From NCBI GenBank assembly GCA_036337765.1, contig JAYZDP010000160.1, forward strand, positions 1 through 34,183: a stretch of 34,183 nt of DNA, written 5' to 3'. The notes under the pieces are model-generated. The model worked only from the letters and a program-made list of their open reading frames with translations. It made no database searches and had not been told where the DNA came from. Shown one piece after another: positions 22,655 to 29,833 of this stretch. Source of the stretch: JAYZDP01 sp036337765. GTDB taxonomy: Bacteria > Acidobacteriota > Thermoanaerobaculia > Multivoradales > Multivoraceae. How positions within the stretch are numbered: the first letter of the stretch is position 1; every line of letters begins with the position of its first letter. A program made the translations under genes and the position numbers.

Positions 22655-23761
22655 CTACCTTCCACCCGCGCCCAGAACGTCCTTCTCCAAAAGCCGCGCT
22701 CCGCGCATGACGTTTCCCATGGCGTAGTTGCCTTCGTGGCAGGCGTACTCATAGAGCTTCTCGGGCGAGGCGCGCCAGATGTACTCACCGGTCCAAGGTG
22801 CGGTCCACACCGTGTCGTCCTCGACGGTGAAGTTGTACAGCACTTCCCCGTCCGCCTGAGCCGAAAAGCGCTCCGTCACGCGCTGGTTCTCGGAGCCGCC
22901 CCGGAAGCCCATCGCATCGCCTCGGAAGTTCGTGGTCTCGACGACCAGGGTGTCGCCCTCCCACCAACCGATCGAGTCGCCGAGCCACTTTTTGACCTCT
23001 GAGGCGGGATGCTCCGAGTTCATGCGCACGACCCGTGCGTCGTGGTTCATCTCGATGAGGATCATCACGTAGTCGTCGGTTTGCACGATCGTCTTGTAGT
23101 TGTTGTAGAGGCTCGGCAGGGTCGGCGCGTAGCCGGTGAACCCGAGAATGCAGCGCTCGGCGTTGGGTCGCTGCTCGATGTGGTCGTACGGACCCGGTGC
23201 GTCCTTGCCCTTCTCGAGCCACCAGGCGGTGCCGTCGTTGCCGCGACCGAAGGCCGCGAAACGCTTCATCATCGCCTGCTGCGCCTCTGGGACCATCGCC
23301 GGCATTCGCCCGTTGGGCGGGTCGATCAAGATCGACGTGCGGAACTTTCCATCGACCGTGAAGACGTTGTTTCCCGGATCGACCCAGAACCAGTTGTAGC
23401 CGCCGACGTTGCCAGCGCCCAACGCTTCGCCGTCTGCTCGGTTCTCTTCGAAGCCGAAGACCGCAGCTCCGCCGACCGGGGGCGCCTCGCGATCCGGGTC
23501 GCTGTCGCGTAAGGCGTTGTCGAGAAACGCCGCCTGATCGGCCGCGATCTTCTCGGCCTCTTCGGCCGTCATCAGCAACTTCTCCCCGTACTCCTCCGGC
23601 CGCTCGAAGGGCGTGAGAGTCGCGGCGTTGTACGTGCCGGTAAGGTCTGGACGGCCGGAGGCCGTTCGTCTGACTTCTGCCTGCACTGCGGACGCGGAAA
23701 GCACGAGGCCAGCTACCAGAAGGGTGTTGAGGATCCGGACTCGAGTACGGGGTGACAGCAT
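22655..23761 (-). CDS. Exported protein of uncharacterised CHEGNY family, copy 3
   Basis: 368 residues. The ATG at 23761 has a strong GGGAGG site (complement of 23769-23774) 7 nt upstream and starts a clean signal peptide (MLSPRTRVRILNTLLVAGLV, cleavage after VQA). A longer frame continues to 24127 but lies antisense to the fumarase start. The family start is RRTASGRPDLTGTYNAATLT. Shared blocks: FRTSILIDPPNGRMPAM, AERCILGF, LPSLYNNYKTIVQTDDYVMI, EMNHDARVVRMN, WLGDSIGWWEGDTLVVETTN, VTERFSA, and EYACHEGNYAMGNVMRGARL. As in the other two copies the mature protein has only two Cys, in ERC and YACHEGN. It is a single gene divergent from fumarase and convergent with the copper monooxygenase gene (13 nt between stops). 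Function unknown. Confidence 0.85.
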   Translation of the reverse strand: MLSPRTRVRILNTLLVAGLVLSASAVQAEVRRTASGRPDLTGTYNAATLTPFERPEEYGEKLLMTAEEAEKIAADQAAFLDNALRDSDPDREAPPVGGAAVFGFEENRADGEALGAGNVGGYNWFWVDPGNNVFTVDGKFRTSILIDPPNGRMPAMVPEAQQAMMKRFAAFGRGNDGTAWWLEKGKDAPGPYDHIEQRPNAERCILGFTGYAPTLPSLYNNYKTIVQTDDYVMILIEMNHDARVVRMNSEHPASEVKKWLGDSIGWWEGDTLVVETTNFRGDAMGFRGGSENQRVTERFSAQADGEVLYNFTVEDDTVWTAPWTGEYIWRASPEKLYEYACHEGNYAMGNVMRGARLLEKDVLGAGGR

Positions 23762-23979
23762 GGCCTTTCCTCCCTCGGCAAAAACGACCACTCGATCGTG
23801 CCGATGCGCTTGTCGAATATCTGTAACTCTAGCACTCGGTCTACGGGCATCCGGATGGGCCAGCATCCTGCAACCTTGACCCCAATCACCCGACTTCCTA
23901 CTCTGTGGCCTCGGCCCCGCGAGCCCGCGGGTACACCATGAACGCCCCTCTTCCGACACCGGTATAGAAGCGAGGAGCC
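23762..23979. promoter_or_regulatory. Divergent promoter region between CHEGNY copy 3 and fumarase
   Basis: 218 nt with no gene. It must carry start signals for both directions. A TACTCT at 23899-23904 could be a -10 box for the fumarase gene, 75 nt before its ATG. GAGGAG at 23973-23978 is just before the ATG. I see no clear operator. Confidence 0.45.
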
Positions 23980-25626
23980 ATGCCCGACTTCCACTACGAA
24001 CCGATGTTCCAGCACCGTCCCGACGAAACCGAGTATCGGCATCTGACCCGCGACCACGTGCGGGTCGAGACCGTCGATGGCCGCGAGATCCTGGTCGTCG
24101 AGCCGGAGGCGCTAACCCGGCTGACACGCGACGCGATTGACGACATCTCCCACCTGCTCCGCCCCGCCCACCTACGCCAACTGCGTAGCATCCTCGACGA
24201 TTCTGAGGCCTCCGAGAACGATCGCTTCGTAGCGCTCGAGCTGCTGAAAAACGCCAACATCGCGGCGGGTCGTGTGCTGCCGGGCTGCCAAGATACTGGC
24301 ACCGCGATCGCCATGGGCTACAAGGGGCAGAGCGTCTTCACCGGCGGCGACGACAAGGTCGCGATCTCGCGCGGCGTATACGAGGCGTACAACGAGCGCA
24401 ACCTGCGCTACTCACAGATGGCGCCGCTCGACATGTTCGAGGAAAGAAATACAGGCACCAACCTGCCCGCTCAGATCGACCTCTATGCGGCCGGCGGCGA
24501 TGAGTATCGCTTCCTCTTCATCGCAAAGGGAGGTGGATCGGCCAACAAGAGCTTCCTCTACCAGCAGACCAAGGCGCTCTTGAACCCCGAGTCGCTGATG
24601 GAGTTCGTCGACGCCAAGGTCCGCAGCATCGGCACCTCCGCCTGCCCGCCCTACCACCGGGCCCGGGTGATCGGCGGTACATCTGCCGAGCTGACGATGA
24701 AGACCGTCAAGCTCGCCAGCTGCCACGAGCTCGACGACCTACCGACTACCGGCGATGAAGCGGGACGTGCCTTCCGCGACCTCGAGTGGGAGGAGAAGAT
24801 CTTCGACCTGTGCCGCGAGATCGGCATCGGCGCACAGTTCGGTGGCAAGTACTTCGCTCACGACGTCCGCGTCATCCGGCTTGCGCGTCACGGCGCCTCG
24901 TGCCCGGTGGGCCTTGGCGTGTCCTGTTCCGCTGACCGGCAGATCCTCGGCAAGATCACCCGCGACGGTCTGTTCCTCGAGCAGCTAGAGGAGCACCCGG
25001 CCAACTACCTCCCGGAGGTGACCGAAGAGGAGCTTGACGGCCAGGTCGTCAAGATAGACCTCAACCGACCGATGGCCGAGATCCTCGCCGAGCTCTCAAG
25101 CTTTCCTGTCGCCACCCGCCTGTCGCTGACCGGACCCATGGTCGTGGCCCGCGACATCGCCCATGCGCGGCTCAAAGAGCAGCTAGACGGGGGAGGCGAC
25201 CTGCCGGGGTATTTCAAGGAGCGGATGGTCTACTACGCCGGTCCGGCCAAGCGCCCGGAAGGCCACGCTTCGGGCTCTTTCGGTCCCACCACCGCCGGGC
25301 GCATGGACCCCTACGTCGAGCTCTTCCAGAGCCTCGGCGGCAGCATGGTGATGCTCGCGAAGGGCAACCGGTCGAGGCAAGTCACCGAAGCCTGTGCCCG
25401 CCACGGCGGCTTCTACCTCGGGTCGATCGGCGGCCCCGCCGCCCGGCTCGCCGAGCATTCGATCAAGAAGGTCGAGGTCCAGGAGTTCGAGGATCTAGGC
25501 ATGGAGGCAATCTGGTCGATCGAGGTCGAGGACTTCCCTGCTTTTATCATCGTCGACGACAAGGGCAACGACTTCTACTCGACCTTCGAAGCGGGCGGTC
25601 AGAAGCCAGTACGAATCGGCGGCTGA
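23980..25626 (+). CDS. fumA: Fumarate hydratase, class I (iron-sulfur)
   Basis: 548 residues, the same length as E. coli FumA. It converts fumarate to L-malate in the TCA cycle. The three [4Fe-4S] ligands line up: Cys103 in LPGCQDTG, Cys222 in GTSACPPYH and Cys316 in GLGVSCSADR (Cys105, 224 and 318 in E. coli FumA). An N-terminal alpha domain (to about 340) and a C-terminal beta domain (from LDGQVVKIDLNRPMAEIL to the end; SFGPTTAGRMDPYVELFQ is its active-site loop) are fused, as in FumA/FumB. The cluster makes the enzyme oxygen-sensitive. The gene stands alone with its own promoter region; the next gene starts 54 nt later. Only the older name FumA versus FumB is arbitrary. Confidence 0.95.
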   Translation: MPDFHYEPMFQHRPDETEYRHLTRDHVRVETVDGREILVVEPEALTRLTRDAIDDISHLLRPAHLRQLRSILDDSEASENDRFVALELLKNANIAAGRVLPGCQDTGTAIAMGYKGQSVFTGGDDKVAISRGVYEAYNERNLRYSQMAPLDMFEERNTGTNLPAQIDLYAAGGDEYRFLFIAKGGGSANKSFLYQQTKALLNPESLMEFVDAKVRSIGTSACPPYHRARVIGGTSAELTMKTVKLASCHELDDLPTTGDEAGRAFRDLEWEEKIFDLCREIGIGAQFGGKYFAHDVRVIRLARHGASCPVGLGVSCSADRQILGKITRDGLFLEQLEEHPANYLPEVTEEELDGQVVKIDLNRPMAEILAELSSFPVATRLSLTGPMVVARDIAHARLKEQLDGGGDLPGYFKERMVYYAGPAKRPEGHASGSFGPTTAGRMDPYVELFQSLGGSMVMLAKGNRSRQVTEACARHGGFYLGSIGGPAARLAEHSIKKVEVQEFEDLGMEAIWSIEVEDFPAFIIVDDKGNDFYSTFEAGGQKPVRIGG

Positions 25627-25679
25627 GATCGGCGCCAACCTCGACGGAGTAGAGTGTCGGCATCCCACACGAGGTTGGT

Positions 25680-26224
25680 TTGCCGCATTGCAGTCAGGCG
25701 ATCAGTCGACGGCGCTTGCTCCTCGCGAGCTTGCTCGGTGCTGTCGGCTCGAGACCGAGGGACGCTCGAGCCGCGCCAGGGGGGGTGGCCAAGCCGTGCG
25801 CGTACTGCGGAACACCGTACACCTCCCGGCAGACCGTTTCACCGAGCTGTGGCAACCCGCTTCCTTCGAGGCGTGGCTGGAGACGGCCTCGGCCCTCAAA
25901 CGGTTGCAGGGAGTACTGATGCGTGTCGGCCCACAGGACGGCACCGCCGACGGCCTGCGTGCCTTCTGCGCTATCTGCCCTCACGAAATCTGTCACGTCG
26001 AGGTCGCACGAGAAACGTCGGACCTGCCGATGGACACAGGGCCACCGCCAGCTCACCCGGTGTTCGTCTGCCCCTGCCACTTTTCGATCTTCGACCCGCT
26101 CGAGGACGGCCGTGCGATCAGCGGACCCGCCCTTCGCGGCCTCTACCGATTTGAGTTTCAGCTCGTGGATGGCACGGTCGAGATCGATCGTGTCGAGGCT
26201 GATGTCGAAGCCATCTTTTCTTAA
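25680..26224 (+). pseudogene. Rieske [2Fe-2S] protein with Tat signal, interrupted by a -1 frameshift in a G run
   Basis: From a TTG at 25680 (GAGG at 25671-25674) the frame gives a twin-arginine-like leader: QAISRRRLLLASLLGAVGS. It then enters a run of seven G (25779-25785). After the run this frame soon ends at 25919, but the +2 frame continues to a stop at 26224 with a clear Rieske domain: CPH (codons from 25976) and CPCH, with 28 residues between the two pairs, then FSIFDPLEDGR. One added G in the run would join leader and domain into a 181-residue Tat-exported Rieske protein. As it stands either a sequencing or assembly error, a slippage-controlled phase switch, or a real mutation explains it. 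Without the leader the domain frame has an ATG at 25688, so a shorter cytosolic form could be made. It precedes a beta-propeller gene by 10 nt. Such proteins transfer electrons; partner unknown. Confidence 0.75.
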
Positions 26225-26234
26225 GGAGCCAGTC

Positions 26235-27287
26235 ATGAAGTCGACGTTGCACATCGCCCTGCTCGTGATCGCCGCGACCACCCTGCCGGCAGGCGCCGTG
26301 CAGAAGCTCTACGTGCTGTCGAGTGCCGGCAACGACGTCACCGTCGTCGATGTCGCCACCAACAAGATCCTCGGCACGATCGAGGTGGGCGACCGACCGC
26401 ACGGGATCGCCGCGCCGCGATCGCACGACGTGCTCTACGTGGCCACCGAGTTCGACAACGGGCTAACCGTCATCGATCCGGTGCGCGACGTCGTGGTCAA
26501 GAAATACTCGATCTTCGGCAGCCGACCGAACGAGATCGACGTGACATCCGACGGCCGCCTCGTCTATCTGCCGATCCTGGGCCACGGCGTCTACGAGGTG
26601 TTCGACACCCAGAAAGAACAGATCGTGGCGCGCATCGCGACCAACGGCATGCCCCACAACGTCGCCATCTCGCCCGACGATCGGTTCGCCTACCTCGCCC
26701 CACTCGGTAGCCAAGGCGCAGCCCCGGAGGCGCTCTCCGAGCGCGGCCTGCCGACGACGCCGAACGACAAGATCTACGTCGTCGATGTGAGGACGCACAC
26801 CACCGTCGCCACAATCTCGACCGGCGACGCTCCCCGTCCGATCGCCATCCGCCCCGACGGCGGGTATCTGTACGCCAACGTCGACGGGCTCCAGGGCTTT
26901 CTGGTGCTCGATCTGAAGAAGCGCAAACAGGTCGCCCGGGTGGCGTACGAGCTCACGGCAGAGGAGAAGGCCACCCCGAGCCGCTCCCACGGCATCATCG
27001 CGACTCCCGACAGCAAGGAGGTATGGACTTCCGACGTGAACCTCGGTCTGGTCTTCGTTTTCGACGTCACCGTCCACCCTCCCAAGCAGGTCGCGCGCAT
27101 CGACAACGAGGCCTCGGTTTACTGGATGACCATCACTCCGGACGGCAAGACCCTCTACATCGCCAGCGCCACCAAGGACGTGGTCAACGCCTACGACATA
27201 GCGAGTCGCACCAAGACCCACAGCATCGAGATCGGCAAGGGCAAGTCGCCGAAGAGAATCCTCGTCCTAGACGTGCCGACGACCTAG
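26235..27287 (+). CDS. Exported YVTN-type beta-propeller protein
   Basis: 350 residues from the ATG at 26235 (AAGGAG at 26223-26228). A signal peptide (hydrophobic 5-19, cleavage near AGA) is followed by repeats of about 45 residues, each with the pattern (L/I)YV..(S/A)..(G/N)NDV.VVD..T.K...TI.(V/T)G..P..(I/V)A. Examples are KLYVLSSAGNDVTVVDVATN, VLYVATEFDNGLTVIDPVRD, KIYVVDVRTHTTVATISTG and TLYIASATKDVVNAYDIASR. About seven blades fit the length, so it forms a closed propeller. YVTN proteins are binding or scaffold domains in the periplasm or at the cell surface, with no general enzymatic role. It is 10 nt behind the Rieske gene on the same strand, so a joint redox or surface complex is possible; that is inference. 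Confidence 0.85.
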   Translation: MKSTLHIALLVIAATTLPAGAVQKLYVLSSAGNDVTVVDVATNKILGTIEVGDRPHGIAAPRSHDVLYVATEFDNGLTVIDPVRDVVVKKYSIFGSRPNEIDVTSDGRLVYLPILGHGVYEVFDTQKEQIVARIATNGMPHNVAISPDDRFAYLAPLGSQGAAPEALSERGLPTTPNDKIYVVDVRTHTTVATISTGDAPRPIAIRPDGGYLYANVDGLQGFLVLDLKKRKQVARVAYELTAEEKATPSRSHGIIATPDSKEVWTSDVNLGLVFVFDVTVHPPKQVARIDNEASVYWMTITPDGKTLYIASATKDVVNAYDIASRTKTHSIEIGKGKSPKRILVLDVPTT

Positions 27288-27380
27288 TCAAGTCGTGCCG
27301 TCCGCCGTTGTCGGCAGGGACCTCCGGAGCAAGCTCTGAGCCTGCGCGGCCAGCGCCCTCCCGGAGAGAAAGCAAGACTA

Positions 27381-27445
27381 GGGGGCCGCGGTATGAGCGC
27401 GGTTCACCCTGGACCCTCTAAGCAGTCATGACCACCGCGGCCCCC
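27381..27445. terminator. Long-loop inverted repeat in convergent gap
   Basis: GGGGGCCGCGGT (27381-27392) and ACCGCGGCCCCC (27434-27445) are perfect 12-bp complements with a 41-nt loop. They lie in the 159-nt convergent gap between the beta-propeller gene and the permease stop at 27447; the right arm ends 1 nt before that stop codon. No T run follows either arm. A bidirectional terminator is the first guess; a structured RNA is an alternative. Confidence 0.45.
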
Positions 27446-27446
27446 G

Positions 27447-28637
27447 CTAGTCGTAGCGGAGGGCCGTGGTCACATCCACTCTGGCCGCGCGCCGCGCTGG
27501 GAACCAGGAGGCCAGAAGAGTCGCCGCCAGAGAGAAGGCCAGGATCGCCGCCACGTCGGCCAGCTGAACGCGGAAGGGAACGGAGCTAATGAAGTAGATG
27601 GCGGCCACGCCTGGATCGAAGCTCACGATCTCGAATGTGGTCAGCGTCCACGAGATCGCCCAGCCGAGGGCAACACCGATCAGGCTGCCGGCGATGCCGA
27701 GAAGCAGGCCGCACCAGAGAAAGATCGACTCGATCTTGCGCCTGCCGAGGCCCATCGCCGTGAGCACACCCACCTCGCGGCGGCGTTGTCGGTTCAGCAC
27801 GACGAGCGTCGACGCGACGTTGAAGGTGCCGACGACCACGATCAGACCCAGGACCAGAAACAGGGCGAGCTTCTGAAGGCTCAGGGCAGTAAAGAGCTCG
27901 CGGTTGAACTGGCGCCAATCGGTCACGAGGTAGCCTTCGCCGAGGATTTCCTCCACCCGGGGCACGGCCTCGTCGGCCGCCATCGGGTCGTCGAGTGCAA
28001 TCTCGACCAGCTCGGCGCCTCCACCGATCTCGCGCGCGAGCTCGCCGTCGACCATCATCCAGCCGGCGTCGGCATCGGCGAAGCCCACTTCGAAAGTGCC
28101 GGTGAAACGCACCTTCCGGTAGCGGAAACGTAGGTCCTCGACGTCCACGCCAACCAGCCGGAGCACCTCTCCTCGCTCGGCACCGAGGCTGCGCGCGAGC
28201 TCGACGCCGAGAATCGCACCGGGAACGCCGTCGACCACGCCGACAGAGCCTTCGGAATGAACCCGAAGCTCCTCGTCCGGCGCTACGCCTCGGACGACCA
28301 CGCCGAACCCTCGCGGGTTTTCGAGTCGAGAAACGGAGCCCTGCCCGTAGCTCACTGAAGCGACGCTCACCACTCCGGCCATTTCCTCGAGGGCCCGTCG
28401 CTGAGTTTCCTCGAGCGCCGCTCCCCCGAGCGGATGCGCGACGATCGCCGCGCTGCCGCCGACGAGCTTGCGCTGCAAGTCCTCGCTGTACCCGGTCATG
28501 AGCGCCATCGCCAGAACCATTGCGGTCACCCCGAGGGACGTCGAAACTAGCGCTGCGCGAGCGGTGCCGTGAAGCGGCACGGACCGCCGGCCCCGAATGT
28601 AGCGCCAGGCCAACTGCAGCGGAAGGGTTGGGCTCAC
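27447..28637 (-). CDS. ABC transporter permease, LolC/LolE (FtsX/MacB) family
   Basis: 396 residues from a GTG at 28637 whose GTGA overlaps the carA stop. The N-terminus starts LPLQLAWRYIRGRR, the family hallmark, with a first membrane segment at about 27-47 (LVSTSLGVTAMVLAMALMTG). A large periplasmic domain (about 50-260) follows. Three membrane segments close the protein (LFLVLGLIVVVGTFNVAST, IFLWCGLLLGIAGSLIGVAL, and one near 365-380), ending with SWFPARRAARVDVTTALRYD, a typical FtsX C-terminus. LolCDE extracts lipoproteins from the inner membrane. No LolD-type ATPase and no second permease gene are present here; convergent neighbours end the operon, so the ATPase must be encoded elsewhere. 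Whether it is LolC- or LolE-like, or a different exporter, cannot be told. Confidence 0.85.
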   Translation of the reverse strand: MSPTLPLQLAWRYIRGRRSVPLHGTARAALVSTSLGVTAMVLAMALMTGYSEDLQRKLVGGSAAIVAHPLGGAALEETQRRALEEMAGVVSVASVSYGQGSVSRLENPRGFGVVVRGVAPDEELRVHSEGSVGVVDGVPGAILGVELARSLGAERGEVLRLVGVDVEDLRFRYRKVRFTGTFEVGFADADAGWMMVDGELAREIGGGAELVEIALDDPMAADEAVPRVEEILGEGYLVTDWRQFNRELFTALSLQKLALFLVLGLIVVVGTFNVASTLVVLNRQRRREVGVLTAMGLGRRKIESIFLWCGLLLGIAGSLIGVALGWAISWTLTTFEIVSFDPGVAAIYFISSVPFRVQLADVAAILAFSLAATLLASWFPARRAARVDVTTALRYD

Positions 28638-29752
28638 CCGGCTTTCGCGGCGGCCTTCTCACCGGTGACGACAGTCATGAAGCGATTGAAAAGCGGCGAT
28701 GTGTCGTGGGGGCCCGGCGCCGCTTCGGGGTGGTACTGAACCGAGTAGATCGGTCTGCCCGCCACCGCGAAGCCCTCGACCGTGCCGTCGTTGAGATTGA
28801 TCTCGGTGACCTCGCAACCTTCGGGCATCGAGTCGCCATCGACTGCGAAGCCGTGGTTTTGGCTGGTGATAGCAACAGCGCCGCTCGCCAGATCCTTGAC
28901 CGGCTGGTTGCCGCCATGGTGGCCGAACTTGAGCTTGACCGTCCTCGCACCGAGCGACAGACCCAAGAGCTGGTGGCCCAGGCAGATGCCAAGCACCGGC
29001 AGGCCCGAATCGACCAGCTGCCGCACGTTGTCGATGATCTCGGTCAGGGGCTCTGGATCACCGGGGCCGTTAGACAAGACCACCCCGTCGACGCCGAGCG
29101 CAACGCAGTCGTCGGCCGAGGTGCACGCCGGCACAACGTCGAGCTCGGCACCCTCGGCGAGAAGCGAGCGCAGGATGTTGGCCTTCGCACCAAAGTCGTA
29201 GACCGCCAGCCTGCAACGCGCGTCGCCTGGAGGAGAGAGCGTGTAGGGTTCGCGGCAGGTCACCTCGTGGACCAACGCCCGGCCCTCCATGATCGGAAAT
29301 GCCTCGAGTTCCTTGACCAGATCGCCAACGTCGGTCCGCTCGCTGGTCACAACGCCGCGCATCGCGCCGTGATCTCGCAGGCGCCGTACCAGAGCGCGGG
29401 TGTCGATCTCTTGCAGGGCCGGAATCTCATGCTCGCGCAGATAGGCCACGAGTCCGGCCTCACCGCTGCCCGAGTGACGGGTCGTGAACTGTTGGGCGAT
29501 GAAGCCCTCGACCCACGGCTTACGCGACTCCTCCACTTCTGCCCGCGTGCCGTAGTTGCCGATATGCGGCAAGGTCATGACCACGATCTGCCCGCGGTAA
29601 GAGGGATCGGTCAGGATCTCCTGATACCCGGTCATCGAGGTGTTGAAGACCACCTCGCCGAAGCGCGTGCCCGGCGACACCGAGATCCCTTCGTAGACGA
29701 ACCCGTCCTCAAGGACCAGAAGGCCTTCCTGATAGCCGCTTAGGGGAATCAT
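28634..29752 (-). CDS. carA: Carbamoyl-phosphate synthase small subunit (glutaminase)
   Basis: 372 residues. The protein releases ammonia from glutamine for CarB, supplying carbamoyl phosphate to pyrimidine and arginine synthesis. The N-terminal half has the CarA start LLVLEDGFVYEGISVSPGTR and FNTSMTGYQEILTDPSYRGQ. The C-terminal class I glutaminase has the nucleophile Cys in LGICLGHQLLGL and the relay His and Glu in VQYHPEAAPGPHDTSPLF. An in-frame GTG at 29785 would add 11 residues (PVGFGYSFLR); neither start has a clear Shine-Dalgarno, and 29752 is closer to usual CarA length. It is coupled by a GTGA overlap to a LolC/E-type permease rather than to carB, which is not in the window. It shares a short promoter region with the divergent gene at 29834. 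Confidence 0.95.
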   Translation of the reverse strand: MIPLSGYQEGLLVLEDGFVYEGISVSPGTRFGEVVFNTSMTGYQEILTDPSYRGQIVVMTLPHIGNYGTRAEVEESRKPWVEGFIAQQFTTRHSGSGEAGLVAYLREHEIPALQEIDTRALVRRLRDHGAMRGVVTSERTDVGDLVKELEAFPIMEGRALVHEVTCREPYTLSPPGDARCRLAVYDFGAKANILRSLLAEGAELDVVPACTSADDCVALGVDGVVLSNGPGDPEPLTEIIDNVRQLVDSGLPVLGICLGHQLLGLSLGARTVKLKFGHHGGNQPVKDLASGAVAITSQNHGFAVDGDSMPEGCEVTEINLNDGTVEGFAVAGRPIYSVQYHPEAAPGPHDTSPLFNRFMTVVTGEKAAAKAG

Positions 29753-29787
29753 TCGGAGAAAGCTGTAGCCGAACCCGACCGGCACGC

Positions 29788-29793
29788 TATACT
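29788..29793 (+). promoter_or_regulatory. Possible -10 box (TATACT) in the carA divergent region
   Basis: TATACT is the best -10-like sequence in the 81-nt gap between carA (29752) and the plus-strand gene at 29834, 40 nt before the latter. No good -35 partner is visible, so the direction is not secure. Confidence 0.35.
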
Positions 29794-29833
29794 ACACGAC
29801 GCTCGAGGGGGCAGCAGAAAAGGAGACTCGCTG

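Noticed and set aside
25654..26154. Alternative plus-strand frame overlapping the Rieske gene
   Set aside because: It lies in the third frame, has no Rieske motif and is Arg-rich; the CPH and CPCH pairs are in the other frame.
27293..27446. Possible tRNA or other stable RNA in the convergent gap
   Set aside because: GGTTCACCCTGGACC looks a bit like a T-arm, but no acceptor stem, D-arm or anticodon arm can be paired around it.
28520..29743. 407-codon plus-strand frame opposite carA
   Set aside because: carA is certain (GICLGHQ, YHPEA); the antisense frame has no known feature.
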